Origin: Spirodela intermedia
Lineage: Eukaryota > Streptophyta > Magnoliopsida > Alismatales > Araceae
Reading direction: 5' to 3'
Length of the DNA: 64,000 bases
NCBI GenBank assembly: GCA_902729315.2
Contig: LR746281.1
Coordinates: 4,276,501-4,340,500 of the forward strand
Under the pieces are notes generated by a model, which was not told where the DNA came from, did no database searches, and saw nothing but the letters and a program-made list of their open reading frames with translations. Shown here one piece after another: positions 12,421 through 26,084 of this stretch (positions are counted from its first letter, which is position 1; every line of letters starts with the position of its first letter). The translations under genes and the position numbers were made by a program.

Positions 12421-14740
12421 TTTCGTGACCCTCGACCAAGACCGACTGTCGATGCTAAGCATCGCTCTTCACTGGATGTCCCTGCCTTCGTCGGATCTCC
12501 ACTCAGCCATGACTTGTCGGGCTACACAACCTTGAAAGTTAGCTCTGTACCTCTTTTTACTTAAGTTTAATTATCTTTTGAAGGGTTTTCTCGACTTGTC
12601 TCTACTGCCTTCAGGAGCGCGTAGGCAGGATATGATAGGTTATCGGATTGTGACTTCTGACGCTGCACCAGACTTGTCATAGTTTGTGAGCTGCAGCCCT
12701 AGGCTACTTCACGACGACAGTTCTATCGTCTATCTGAATGTGGACTGAGAGGGCCTCTCACTCACCATCGTCGAGTGTTTCCCTGTGTTGTCTTGGGATG
12801 ATCATGCATATTGGTACGCCTGCCTATGCTTACGTTACGTGGTCAGACCTAGAGTCTAGGGTCAAAACTTTCTTATTAGATCGGTCCGACTGCCCCATCA
12901 TGAGACTCGAGTTTCATTGGTCAAGTACAAGGGGTTCTCGCCTTGTCCTGCATCACTCTCTCAAGAACTCCTCCAAAAGAGTCTTTGTTAGTGGAAAATA
13001 AGTAGAAATTTAGTTTCTAGAATCACCATATCAAAAAATGAACTACTTCTAATCTAGTTGAGTATTCAAAACATTTTGTAGAACTATAATAACCTATTGA
13101 ATAGAGTGAGAACTCTCTACGTAGGCACATAAACTTGTGAATCTAGATGAAAATTTTAGATTTTTAAAAATAAAATTAGATATGTAAATATGGATAGAGT
13201 TTCATGTTAATTTTTTGTGTTAGGGCTGGGCTGTAAATCTAGTAGATGGTTGAAACCTTTAATTTGGTGTAAACACTTACTATTAGTAGAGCATGAGGAA
13301 ATGGTCCTTATATAATGGAGTAGGTTGAGGTACACAAACTACTATAAAATGGTCTCTTCTCATTGACAATTTTAAGATATTAAAAATAGAGAGGACCACT
13401 AAGAGAAAATAGAGAAATTCTAAAAAAGAGGTCCCAATTTAACCTCATCATCTGAATAATGTGTGGTTATCAAACCTAACGAGTTGTATTAGAGTCCACC
13501 TCAACACATGGGAAGTAATTTTTTTGAGGAATAAATTCAAATGAAAGGCAAATCAATTTATAACTTAAAGGTTAGTTTCACACAAGTGTTTTATGTTCAA
13601 TTTAACAAATTATGTCTACTAGCTTTTCTTTTAGGCCAATTAGTTTGACTCTTGGAAAGTAATTAGCGAATATAAGGAGAACATTCTCCTCAACCTGAAC
13701 AAGGAACAACAACACAAAAATCAAGATCAAAATGTAAAAATCGAAGGGTAAAAAAAGGGACAAAAAGCTGTGACCTCACTAAAGAGTGTTGTAGATAAGA
13801 AATTAGAAGATTCAAGCCTTCATGAAGCATTTGGTGTGAAAAACTAAAATAATAACTCACTCACTTTTATTTAGACTACATTTAGTACTTGGACTGATCT
13901 AGAGCCTCACTCTTCTAGATCCAATAATCTAGATGAGAGGAATGGGTCTCCTCTTGTTCTGCCTCATACAGCTATGAATCAAGAAGACTTCTTAGTTGAA
14001 TCTTATATTGGATGGAGTCCTTAAATCTGGTGAAAGTGGCTGAACTCTTTAAATCTCTAGGTATTTCACCTCCCTATAATGTGGAATGTAAAAAACTTGT
14101 CACTAGTGAGTGTAGTAAGGTGGATTGAGACACTATAAATTGTGTGACTGAAATATCTTAATTACGTTATATGTCACAAAGAGATTAAAAGTGGAGCCTA
14201 ATTAACTCCCCAACCCCTTTGTTTCCTTGGGCTGACTCAAAGATCCAATAGTAAGAATGTGTAAATGAAAATTCCTTCTTATGATGTCTTTTTCTATTTC
14301 ACTTAGACCCTAATGTGGGCTGAAACATCTCTTTTGTTTACAACATATCATGACATCCAACAGTAGTTTGCATTGGCTAGATAACAATCTATTTTGGGTC
14401 ACATCTATACTAGATATTTGAACTCCAAAAATATTTTTTAATCTTGTAAAAATCATAACACATGAAAATTTCTAAATAGTTACACATTTTTTTGCATCAT
14501 GTTTCTATTTTTATAACCTTTCCAACTACATGCATGACTATACTTGTGACACCAGCTGGCATTCAAAAACATTTTAATTATCTAAACTATTAATATAGAA
14601 TATTTTTTGTTTGACTCAATTTCTTGATTTAATTATCCAATTTGAGGTGTTGTGATCTACACATAATAGGTAATACAAACATCACCATAACATCTGCTAT
14701 CATCATCAAAAAATTCAAGGCTTTCAAAGTCAATATAATT
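12421..14740. other. Intergenic stretch, no gene recognised
   Basis: Moderate GC to about 13000, then AT-rich. The open frame at 12738-13001 plus has no recognisable domain. Nothing else seen. Confidence 0.5.
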
Positions 14741-14744
14741 TTTG

Positions 14745-15220
14745 GATGTGTGTTTCACTAGAATTAACTCTCTACAAATGTTAGAGTATTCTTGGAATTT
14801 TTTGATTTATTTAAATATTTTAAGGAGCTGATGCATGCTTCAACAGATGAGATTCAATCTTGAGCCTGTGAAGCCAAGTGGATGCCAATTGATGTATACA
14901 CTTGGCATTAACAAATAAAGAAGAACAAAAGCTCCTGAGTGTGATCTATGTGATCAATGGTAGATGAAGGATGCTCCCCAGTCTTGTGGTGGTAACTAGC
15001 AATAAGTAGAATCCAATGGCCAAAACACTCCCTTAGGGTCCAACACTCTAGATTAGCCAATTTAGAATGGAAATCTCTTTTCCATGGATCAAAGTGACAA
15101 GTTTCTCCTTGCTCCTTCACAGCCCTAGATCTGATGATCCAATATGAATGTAACCACAAAAATGGGTGTACTACCCTACACGTGTATCTCCCTAATGTAG
15201 GTAACTCTCACGAACAAAAC
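14745..15220 (+). repeat. Truncated 5' LTR of element C
   Basis: Aligns by eye with 23571-24060, beginning at the shared TGTGTTTCACT.GAATTAACTC and including GGAGCTGATGCATGCTTCAA. The first part of the LTR seen in the 3' copy is absent here. A run of 12 G (15230-15241) follows shortly after the LTR. Confidence 0.7.
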
Positions 15221-15439
15221 TAGACATTTGGGGGGGGGGGGCAGAGGACCTAACTTTCTTGGCCTCTTAAACCTATGGGCAACAGTTTATGGCCAAATAG
15301 GGCACCTCTCCTTCCTACTCATCATCTTACAAGAATAACAATAATAAAAATAATGATAATAACAACTATAGAAGGGGGAATGATAATTCATATACACCTA
15401 TTTTTTTAATAAGAGTTTATCTTCTTCTCCTCCTCAAGC

Positions 15440-17353
15440 CCCACAGAATTTCCAACCACAAGTTCCCTTTCATCCAACCTCCTGCTCACTGAATTTTCTG
15501 CCTACCCATGTAACTCATGTAGATCAAAATGAAGCCATATTGGCTGCTAAAAAAATGTTGAAGTAGATGTTGCAGGAACAAAGAAAGAAGATGCATGAGC
15601 TAAAAAATGAAATGGAATGAATGAAGATGATGATAGAGGGACAACCACAACAGAGCTATGGAAGGCTTGATAAGCATAAAGGTAAAATGGTTCAAGTAGG
15701 GCCCAATGGCCATGAAGTAGATCAATTTTCTACCCAAACGATTGTGAACCATTAAAATTTACATGTTTCTTAAAATCAACATTATGTTCATGAAGTAGAT
15801 AGCAATAATTTAGAGTTAGAAATACTGTATGTTATTTCAAAGCTCAGAAATGGAGATAATTTACCTGATCTATATGGGTTGAGTGAAGAAATTGACATTA
15901 AATTAGAACTAAAAGAAGAACCTAGTATAGAAAAAATTCATGAAAAACCAGGACTAAGAAAGGGTGAACCCAATCTTGAGGAATATAAACCCCTTGTCCT
16001 TTTTCCTGATACTTTTAAAATGTCAAAAACCGAAATCATTCAAACTGATGAACACTTGTTAGAATTGTTCAAACAAGTCATAATAAATTTTCCATTAGTT
16101 GATGGTGTACAATATATACCATCTTATACCAAATTTTTGAAGGGTTATGCATGCCTAGTAGAAAGCAAAAGCAGATACAACTATCTAAAACTATTAGTTC
16201 TGTATTGCTTAATCAAAATTTTGAAAAGTGCAAGGACCCATGAGCAACTTTGATTAAATGCAAAATATGAGGTATGGTTTTTACTCATTCATTGCTTGAC
16301 TTAGGTGTAACTATTAATAGTTTTCCTAAAGTTATATATGATTAATTCAAGATGGGTGAGCCACAGCCCATTTTTCTAGAGTTACAACTAGAAAATGGTT
16401 TAATTAGGGTATCATATAGATTGTTAAAAAATGTCATAATTAAAATTGAAAGTTGCTATTTTGCTTATTTATTTTATTGTTGCTAATATGAAAGTAACCA
16501 AAAACACCAATCATGGTCCTATAATTCTTGGTAGACCATTCTTAGCAATAGCTAAAGCCACAATAGATTGTGGAAAAGGGAAGGTCGAATTCAAATTAAG
16601 TTAGGAAAAAGTTCACGTAAATATCTCTAAACTGATGATGAAATATCATGAAAAATCAGATGAAGATTTCTACCATGTGGGTACATGTGATAAATTTATT
16701 GATGAGAATTGTATTCAAGAACCTATACCCCTAGTGAGCTGCAAGATAATTCCATGTTTTATGATGTCTTGATGCATACCTTTGATCACTTATTCAAATT
16801 AAAATCGTTGCCCTCTACTCTCAAATATGATTTTCTTGGTCGAAATAACACTTTCCATGTTATCATTTCTTCATTATTGTCATCCGATCAAGAAAAATAG
16901 CTAATGAATGTCCTTAGGATGCACAAATCTGCCATCAGTTGGTCTCTCGCAAATATTAAGGGTACTAGTTTAGAGATTGGCATGCATAGAATTTTGTTTG
17001 AGGAGAATTCTCAATGCTCTAGAGAGACCCAAAGAAGGCTGAATCTTGAAATGCTAGAAGTTGTGAAAAAGGAGATCATGAAATGGTTAGATGTAGCAAT
17101 CATTTATGTCATCTCAGATAGTCCATAGGTCAGTCCTATCCATGTAGCACCTAAGAAAGAGGGAGTTATGATAACTAAGAATGAAAAAGGGAAGGACATT
17201 GTAACTAGATTACCTACAAGTTGGAGAATCTACATCAATTATAGAAACTTAATGCTATTACAAAGAAATATTGCTTCCCCTTGCCCTTCATTGATTAGAT
17301 CGTAGAAAAATTAGCAGGTCAATTTTTTTTTTACTTCTTAGATAGATATTCTA
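15440..17353 (+). pseudogene. Gag-protease-RT relic of element C
   Basis: Multiple frames and stops, but ordered gypsy landmarks are readable. A gag/protease linker (FPLVDGVQYIPSYTKFLKG, about 16090) is followed by an aspartic-protease-like segment (LLDLGVTIN at about 16300, in place of the usual LLDLGAS). Next come ILGRPFLAIAKATIDCGKGK at about 16525 and the RT N-terminus (HKSAISWSLANIKG, MHRILFE, RRLNLEM). RT-type VSPIHVAPKKEGV and YFLDRYS end abruptly at about 17353. The wording is characteristic of Athila/Tat Ty3/gypsy elements. The longest open piece is 15879-16253. Not functional. Confidence 0.78.
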
Positions 17354-19012
17354 TAAGAAATGAGGTTAATCAGATTAATCAAAGATTAAAAAAACTTGAT
17401 TTACTTATTGAAAATATTAGAAAGCCTCTTAACCCTCAATTTAATTCAAATAGTATAGGTCCTATGTATGGTGAAAATGTTCATTTTGAATTTCAATATC
17501 ATCATAGGCAAAAACAAGTGCAAGTACCTCATGATTTTAATAAAAATAGAGAATATTTTTTCTAATTCTTATAATCCTAATTGGGGGAATAATTTTTCAT
17601 GGAGAAACCCAAATAATATTCAAAATCCAAAAGCACTTAGGTCCAATTCAAATTTTGAATTTCGTCCAAAATAGGAACATAGATTTCAAAAAAATCAGTC
17701 CTCTCAAATCCAACCTGATGCTATGGAAATGATGTAGCAAATGAGCCAAATGATGCAACAAACTATGAATCAAATGATGCTGCATCAAAAATAAATTATA
17801 GAGGTTCTTTGGAATAAGAGAGAAGAGGGACAGCTACCTAATCAGCTCATAAAAAATCCAAGAAACTATCCAACTGTAAGATTTTAGCGAGGGTCTAGCT
17901 AGATAGATTTAGAAAAAAAACTCACGAAATGAAAATGTTAGGACAGTTAATACATTGAGTGAGAATATTTTACCTGATTTTTATTTCCAACTATTAGAAG
18001 AAATCAATGATCCATTAAAAGTAAATGAGAATATTAAGGCCAAAAATATAGTAGCAGAAAATTTGAATAAAATTATTTATTGTTGACAATTGATGAATGA
18101 ATATAGTGAGGATGATGAGGAGAAAGAGCCCTTAGATGAAGAAATAGTAGCTGATCATGGAAAAATCATCCAAATTTTAGTAGAAAGAAGTAAGGATAGA
18201 AATGAAGAAAAATATATTTCAGGTGAGGAAAAATCAATTAATTTGGGAGATGTAGGAGACGAAATTAATAAATCTAATCATAATTTTGCAGCCATAGATG
18301 TTGATAGTGAGGATGATGATGTATATCATATACTGAAATTAAAAGATAGCTCTTGGGAAGATGAAGAATTTGATGAGTTGAGAAACGAAAAGCTAGAAAA
18401 AGAGTTAATCCAACTAATGGGGAGAAATGAAAATAATGAATATGAATATAGAGATAATTTTGGAGGAGAAAATTTAAATTTTACTGAATTCATTAGATTT
18501 GAGATTAAAGAAGACAATCCTTCCATCCTTCAAAACCCATAGTCTATTAGAATTATTTCTAAGCTTGAAATATTTCACTCCTTGTAAATTGAACAAATAT
18601 ATATGGAAGATAAAATGGAGCAAAGGAAGATTATGTAGATAAGAAAACACATTAAGAAATGAGTGAGTGGAAGAATTAGATATATCAATTTAGATGAAAA
18701 AATTCTAAATTAGGTAAGAGCTAATTTAAAAATTATATGGCCTGATCATATTTTATGGTCTATTAATAGAAAGTATTTATTAATGAATGAGAGCCTTACA
18801 AAACAAGATAGAAATGAGGAAAAATTCTTTTCAAAATGGAAATATTATTTTTGGAAAAATTTTGTTAATTTCCATTTTGTTTTGGCTGAAAGTATGTTAA
18901 GGTATATATATGAAGTATATTAATTTATGCTAAATCTGAAAAAGAATATCATGAAACTTACCTTGGGATAAAAATATATTTTGATGGCCATAGATCATCT
19001 TATATGATATAA
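17353..19012 (+). pseudogene. Family-B gag relic (copy A)
   Basis: Collinear with the gag-type protein of the B element but broken by several stop codons (for example at about 17671, 17734 and 18540) and indels. The longest intact part is 18090-18542, covering the acidic region (EDDEEKEPLDEE, then EDDDVYH, then FDELRNEKLEKEL). At the knuckle position it reads GPMYGENVH, keeping the His that copy B has lost. Confidence 0.85.
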
Positions 19013-20587
19013 GAGCTGTCCAACTAAAGACATTAAATTTAATGCTGCATGAGAGGCAACCCATGGTCTTTATTTCATTTTTTTTGATTTTTTTTTAAGC
19101 TCTGTTTTTCTTAGAATTTCGCAGTACTTGTTTCTATATTTGTTTTTTCGAAAAAGTGCAGGAGGAGTGTAAGATGAAGTGAAAAATTAAAAACGAGGTT
19201 GAGGTGATGTCTTTCTGAGCTTTATCATTTATGAAAATATTTTTAATGCTTAACTTTGCACATATGCATGCTTCACTTGAAAATTATATTTTCTACATAT
19301 TTTGTTTTGATTTTTCTGTGACATTGAGGATAGTGTCATTTTTAAGTTGGGGGGTGAAGTATTCATTATTAATTTATGTTGTAGGATGATTAAGAACATG
19401 TGTTTACATTAGAACAACAACTGAAATTTTTTTTTAATAATAATAATAAAAAATTTAGAAAAACTACAACATCTACTTTCTAGTTTTCTATTAAAAATAA
19501 TAGACTACCAAAAATAACAGACCCAAAGAAATAAAAATAAAGCCCGAAATTTGAAATTCTAGAGACCTTTTTCTCACATTTCAATTCCCTAGACATATAC
19601 AACTGAAATTCGAAATTACAACTATAAAGAGGATAGTTTTGATTTATTTTTTGATAAATTTATTGCTGCTAAAAATAGAACTGAAAATAGAAATAGAACT
19701 ATTAGAACTATCTAATTTATAAATTTCTTACATCATATTACATGCATGAAAAATTAAATCAATTATATTGATTGATACTAAAAGATACTAAGAAGATTAT
19801 TATTGAGTTAAAATAATGATCTAGTAGTATGAAATGTTGGAATACTCCTTGGGTACATGATAGATAACATGGATTTGATTTTACAGATTTTCACTTCATG
19901 ATCTTGACGAATAATATTTACTTGATGTGAAAATTTGATTGATCATTTGAGTTTAATGGAGATTTTTGTACCTTGATCTATAAGACTTGTGAGGAGAAAT
20001 CACTTATTTCGAAAAAAAAGAAAGAACAATATGAAAAATCTAGAAACGAAGAGTACGGATAGAAGGTGTGAGACATCATTCTCATTGTCAAAAATCGTGC
20101 ATAAAAAAACATACTGTAAAATAAGTGGATAAAGTGAAAGCCTTGAAAATGAAGAGTACACATGGAGGGTGTGAGACATCATTCTTATTGTCGAAATTTG
20201 TCTACAAGAAAAGCTACTTATCCACTATATATGTATAAAAAAAAGAGGAAGAAATATAGTGCAAACTTCAAAAATCAAGTCATAGAAAAAGGGAAATATA
20301 TGATCAATATTATTCTTGGATGAGTATTGATAATTGGAACATCTTATAAATACATCTATGAGTGAAGAAGTGAGAAAGATATAAATAGAAGAAGTGAAAT
20401 CTAAATTGTTATTACAAGGAGTGTTTAAACATTTAAGTACTTGACATCATTCTTAAATACTTGATATAAGAATATCATTTCTAATTGTATTTTTTTTCTA
20501 CATTGAAATATGATATTTGAGATTTGTAATTTTTTATTTTTGTAATTCTATTGCTAAGAGACTAGCAATGATTTAAGTTGGGGGGTG

Positions 20588-22219
20588 TGATAAGTCTTCA
20601 CTATCATGAGTTAATAATTAGTAAATAATATAGTTTTAGCCTTAACTCATGATAAATAGACTTATATTTGTGTTAAACTGTGAAAAGGGATTTTCAATTG
20701 ATTAATATAAAATTTTGGGTAATTATGTGATTTTACATGAATTTATATGATTTTTATAGTTTTGCTTTTGTGATAAATGAAGAAAAAGAAATAAAAAATA
20801 AAAATAAGACAAAGAAGGGGGACCTACTAGCTAGCCGGGCCTGCAAGCAGGTCGGAAGCTCAGTTGGAGAGTAGCCGCAAGTAGGGGCTCAAGTAGGCTT
20901 GGACTGATAGAGGCATGTGTGCACCACTCCCCTTCCACGTCACTAGTGGCCAACCAATTGTGGGGCTAGGAGTGGTCGTACATGTAAGAGAAGAGACTTG
21001 CTTAGGAATGAAATACTAGTATATATTCACCTGAAACATTGATGCACAACCGATGTGAGACTAAGCTTGCGTCACCTTCCCTAGAAAGGGCGGGCAACCG
21101 GCGCGGGTTCAAATCCTCTCAGAGTCAAAAGTCATATCTTTTTATCTAATTATAGCACCTTTTTTGCAAATCGCTAGTGAAGGATTAAGCAACTAGAATC
21201 GCTAGATCATTGACAAAAATCTCATCAATGTGATTCGTGAAGTATTGCTACTAAAATTACTGAACGATTCATGATAAAAGGATCACGAATCCATCGAGTA
21301 AATTATCTTTGGTTGATTGATGAACAAGCCATCGTCGGGAAGAAGACAATCCGTTGGGAGATGAGTCGCCACCTCTTGAGAGTGTACCAGATGCAATTAA
21401 GAGCCTCCTCTTGCTGCGCGGACTTGAGGATGAAGCTCCTTGACACAAAGTCGTTGTCGCTCCTCGCCGTCAAGTGACAGCTATCAGAGAGCCACAAAGT
21501 TGCCATTTTTTCGCTCTGTCAAGTGGCAGCCACCCCAAATGATTCGACGACCCATTTCATTAATCTCTAACTTCGCAAAGAGATCTAAAGATTGCCATGT
21601 CTTTGTCCAAAGAGAGCCTTCAAGGCTGTGGACACTACACGACGATCCTCTTGAATGCTTAGGATTCTGGTGCATCACCGACGCATCACCGTCGTGATGC
21701 CGGAACTCTATTTTCCTCCTTTCAAACTTACTTTACACTTCATTTAGTGATAATTTATGTGATTTTAATTTACCAAAATATACTTCATTTACTTACAATT
21801 CTTCTGACTTTTACATATCTTAATTTAATCAATTATTTTATTTGCAATCACTTCCATAAGAATCGTTGGGTGGAACTCTATTTTTCTGCCCAATTTGCAT
21901 TTGTTGGGTGCTGACATCATCTTGACTTTTGCATCGTTATTTCCTTTTTTTGTGAATTTTAAATATATTTCCTTTTCATTTCTTAGTATAAAATTTATAA
22001 AAAATAGTATTCTTTGGGTAAATTTCTGAATAATTATTAGATATTATATTACATCCCTATGATTGACCTAGAAAATTACCACTAATTTTTTGAAAATTTT
22101 ATTGAATTATAATTGGTATATTTGTTTAGAAATACTTTTAAATATCTGAAAGATCATATTTTCTAGTTTTATAAATTTGAGATTTACGTGATTTAATATA
22201 CAATGACTAAGTCACGTCA
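20588..22219 (+). repeat. 3' LTR of family-B copy A (LTR-1)
   Basis: 1632 bp from TGATAAGTCTTC to ACGTCA. It has the terminal hairpin, a TATATATTC box near 21020, GGTTCAAATCC at about 21107 and a single copy of the 144-bp unit. It belongs to the younger subtype without the TGACGTCA-containing segment. CpG sites are partly decayed relative to the B element. Confidence 0.9.
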
Positions 22220-23403
22220 GCAACCATTTATAAAATTTGAAATTTTCATCTTCACAATTTCTTTATCAATGACTTCTCTTTTGAATTTTACGTAGTTTTC
22301 TTTTAGTTGTGTTTGGACTACACAAATGTGGTTCATCACATGACTGACAACATAGGATGTTGTATTCAATGCTCAGCAGCAACATTTAGGGACCTTCTTG
22401 CATTACTTAGTTTACACCTTCCTCCCTTATTACTTCTTTTTTTCTCTCATGCATTAGGGACAATGCAAGGATTCAGTTGGGGGTGACCAGGTGTATTTCG
22501 TTTAGCATTCTCATGCAATATTAATAGTCTAAAAACAAAATTTAAGTACCTTCTTGCTGCCCACCTAAAGAACTAAATCAAAGTAGATCATGTTTAGACT
22601 TTGATCAGTATATCTTGATGTTTCGGAATAGCCAATATAGATGATCATGCTGCTGCCTTCCACCTCAAATTCAGAAATGTGTTTCTTATGGAATAAGTCC
22701 TAAAAAGAAGGATCATGTTAAGTAGTGTTTAAACATTCATGAACATAAGTTAGTAGTAAGTAGATTTAATTACTATTTATTTAAAAAAACTTCTGTAATT
22801 GTGATAGAGTTAGTTCACACTATTTGACTTTTTAGTCAAGAATATCCCTAGTCTAGATAGAGAGCTAAAGGAAGATCACTCAACACTTTTATGCTCTTAT
22901 AAAACTTAATAGAGTGTAAGCCTTCAAAGTATGAAAATCTAGTTGTACAGAGTGTAAGCCTAAATGGAAATAAAGAGGATTTCTCCTCCTTCTCCCATGG
23001 AGTTGTCCACATGTTAGATTAGGACAAGCCTTACCTTATTTTGGAAAAGTTATCTACATAACATCTAAGCTATGTACAATAAGCTGGAGTGATCTTAAGT
23101 AAGCTCAAAATCTAGAATTTGTTGGTGATAACTTGACTAGTTAGGAGCATAGGTGAATTTAATGACTTGGAAGTTCAATTGTTGAGAATGAAAGAATAAG
23201 TGAATCTGAAGTCTACTTAAATGCTGATTCATTAATGTCTTGACATGAGTAGATGAGACTCTCCAATTATGACTTGTGAAATAATGAACAAGCTTTATGA
23301 ATTAATTGATTTGGATGTTAACATAATTCTGTAGTTATATGTTGTTCGAAAACTTGAAATATTTCCTTACTAAGAGCCTAACAATGAGCCAAGTTGGGGG
23401 GTG
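22220..23403 (+). other. 3' internal tail of element C
   Basis: Non-coding. Contains a first polypurine-like tract (CAGTTGGGGGTG, about 22474-22485, after GGGACAATGCAAGG) and a second one directly before the LTR (23391-23403). This two-tract arrangement is the same as in family B. Confidence 0.6.
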
Positions 23404-24150
23404 TGATAACATACTAATTATTCTATTTAAAGAGTGTGAATTATCATCTTCTATGAGCTTAGAATGTATAATTTAGTATGTTATCATATTAAAATTGTAT
23501 CTTTCTCATTTCCATCATTTTATAAGAAGATTAGTCATTTACAAGAATTTGTTAGAATTATTTGACATGTGTTTCACTGGAATTAACTCTCTACAAATGT
23601 GAGTATTCTAGGAATTCTTGGATTTATTTATAGATTTTTAGGAGCTGATGCATGCTTCAATGGACAGGATTTGATCTAAAGCCTATGAAGCCAAGTAAAT
23701 GCCAATCAATGTTGATGTGTGTCATCAACAAATGAAGAAGATCAGAAGCGACTAAGTGTGATCTATGCAATCAACAGTGAAAGAAGGATGCTCTGGAGTC
23801 ATGCAGCGATTCACAGAAACAAGTAGAATCTCATGGCCAAAACACTCTCTTCGGGTATAACACTCTAAGTTAGCTAAGCCAAAATGGAAATCAGTTTTCT
23901 GTGGATCAAAGTGATGAGTTTCCTCTTACTCCACAACCCTAGATTTGGCAATCCAAAACGAATGTAACCAGAAAAATGGGCTTATAAAACCAGGACTAGT
24001 CTAGGTAACATGTATCTCCCTAGTCTAGGTAACATGTATAAAACCCTAAACCCTAACATGTATCTCCCTAGTTTAGGTCAATCTTGTTGATTTTCGTTGA
24101 TTCAAGTGTTTGTGTGTGTTCTGGATGGTAAGGAAGCTTTCTTCAAAGAG
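23404..24150 (+). repeat. 3' LTR of element C (end approximate)
   Basis: Starts TGATAACATACTAA immediately after the polypurine tract. The first 83 bp form a hairpin with a perfect 14-bp inverted repeat (23404-23417 and 23473-23486). Contains a TTATAAAA-like box near 23970 and telomere-like AAACCCTAAACCCTAAC at about 24042. The 3' border is uncertain. Confidence 0.65.
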
Positions 24151-26084
24151 TAAACTACCTGGCCATGGAAAAATATAAAGGTCCAAGGTAGGTTCTCCAT
24201 AATCCAATTTATCCTGCACATGAACAATGAATTTAGGGATTGTTAATGTATATTAGGTGGAATTATACCTTAGGATCTAATCATTCACTCAACTAAATCA
24301 TGTTTAATTTTCTACCCATCTTTCTCATTCGAGTAAAAACCCTTATATGCCTACATATCGTCCTCCTCTTCTCCTTTACTCTCACCCACTGTGCATTCCC
24401 ATTTAGTATATTTTGTTCATTAAAATTGGTGGCTCCTAAACCACCTAATCGTCACTCTCTATGGATCAACTTGGACACACCCTAGCTGCATTGTAGTTAG
24501 TCGAAGCCAATGACATTCGAGATTAAAATCCAAAAAATCACTTGGTAAGATATTTTCTGAGATAAAAATGTGGACAAGTTATCACCAAGTTATTTTAATT
24601 TCATTCATGGAATGTTGGATGTGCCTAGAATGGTATATTTTATATGATTGTGTATAGTTTCTTTGCACAAGGTATAATAAAAAATAGTTTTCTTTTATAG
24701 AAAGCTCAAATTGGAAAGCGATTTTCTTATTTTGACTCTAGATTCTACATTGGTAAAACACAATCATCTCAAAGATCTTGAATTACATTTTATTTTTGTT
24801 CAATCATGACGTTACAATACTTTCAAAGAGAAATATTCAAGAAAATTTACTTTTTGTTTCGACCTTTTCATTTTGACCACTTTTGACAATTTCTAAGACA
24901 TTTATGTAAATCAAATAGTTGCCCTAGCAGAGAAAAACAATTTTCTACATATTAATGTAATACATGCAAACTACAGAAAATAAGATTGTAAATCCTCTTT
25001 ACAAAAAAATGATAAAACCAAGAAAGTGTCTGAATGTGATCTCACATTGTAATAAATGTGTATTGAAATCCCTGATATTTAACCAATATTAGATCTTAAG
25101 AAGAAAAAGTAACTGAATTTACGAAAAATTTTGTATGTTTCTAGGTTTTTCATTTCTTTCGAGACATTTACTCTAATTTTCAAATGTTGAAGATGCATAA
25201 ATAGTTTACTCATTCACTTTAGCGAGGTGTTTCCAATTAAATAATTCAAAGAAATATGTTTGAAAGCCTTTATGGCACATGCTTTGTGATGTGTAGGAAT
25301 AGAATCTGGTTCGATAATTGGCCTAATTTGTCATATGTCATAGCATCTTCTCTAGTTATGCTCTCGTTTTGTTACATATAATTCATTTCTAATTCTTAAA
25401 CCTATTTGACTACTTAAGCCTCAAATTTTTCACTTTCATTGGTATTGTTGAATTTTTTTAAATGAAATCAAAAAAATGTTAATTACCAAGGTTGAAAAAA
25501 AATAATATTTCTTTAACAAAGTATTGACTCACAAATATTTCAAAAGAATTGACATGTATGTTCATTGATTTTACAGTGCTAGGAGATGTAAAAAATAAAT
25601 TTCAAGTGATTAGAACTAATTAAAATGGAGAGGAAACATAAAAAACACTATAATTCATGCCAACCTGTTGTTTATAATACTAAAAATTTCAGCCTCGCTC
25701 AATAATGTCTCATGTTGACCATAAAACGAACCAAAACAAAGACAGCCATGGTCGTTGTGGTCAGCATCAGACACGCATGAAGGTGAATCGGTCATCAGGA
25801 CAAAACAACTACGTTCAGAACTAACTCGCTTGCAAGGCGAATGCCAGCCTGCAGGCATTCTCCAAGAAGGAAAGGACAGGCAGGTCGAGCACTCGCTAGC
25901 ACTCCCCCGGCTGTGTGGAGCATATGGATTGCTATTCTTCGAAAAAGAAAGGTCCTTCTCAACTATATCCCCCTCTTCTGTCTAGATAGTGTTATCTCCC
26001 ACCCTCTACTATCTTCAGGCTGCGAATAATAAGACATCAGAAGGCAATGTTGCTGCGCCAAGCGTATGTCCCGCTCTCTCTCCT
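24151..26084. other. AT-rich intergenic stretch and ABCG14 3' flank
   Basis: 24151-25640 is AT-rich without recognisable features. About 25650-26084 has higher GC and probably includes the 3' UTR of the minus-strand ABCG14-like gene. No canonical AATAAA poly(A) signal was identified with confidence. Confidence 0.5.

Larger units (their letters stand above)
17353..22219 (+). mobile_element. 5'-truncated family-B element (copy A)
   Basis: Matches the complete B element from about position 51811 onward: gag from IRNEVNQINQ, the acidic extension, the 3' non-coding part, the polypurine tract at 20576-20587 and a 3' LTR at 20588-22219. The 5' LTR, primer-binding site and first part of gag are missing. 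The junction with element C lies in a short AGAAATGAG-like match. Confidence 0.88.
14740..24150 (+). mobile_element. Decayed Ty3/gypsy element 'C' (Athila/Tat type) with family-B insertion
   Basis: Truncated 5' LTR at about 14745-15220, degenerate gag/protease/RT at about 15440-17353, an inserted family-B segment at about 17353-22219, the C 3' internal tail at 22220-23403, and a 3' LTR from 23404 to about 24150. The two LTR portions align over the shared block (14745-15215 with 23571-24060) but are strongly diverged, so this is an old insertion. The polypurine tract AAGTTGGGGGGTG abuts the 3' LTR start TGATAAC. The second half of pol (RNase H, integrase) is missing, probably removed by the deletion that created the junction at 17353. 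Confidence 0.75.

Noticed and set aside
24040-24058. Telomere repeat (AAACCCTAAACCCTAAC)
   Set aside because: Only about two units, inside an LTR; a telo-box-like motif and not a telomere.
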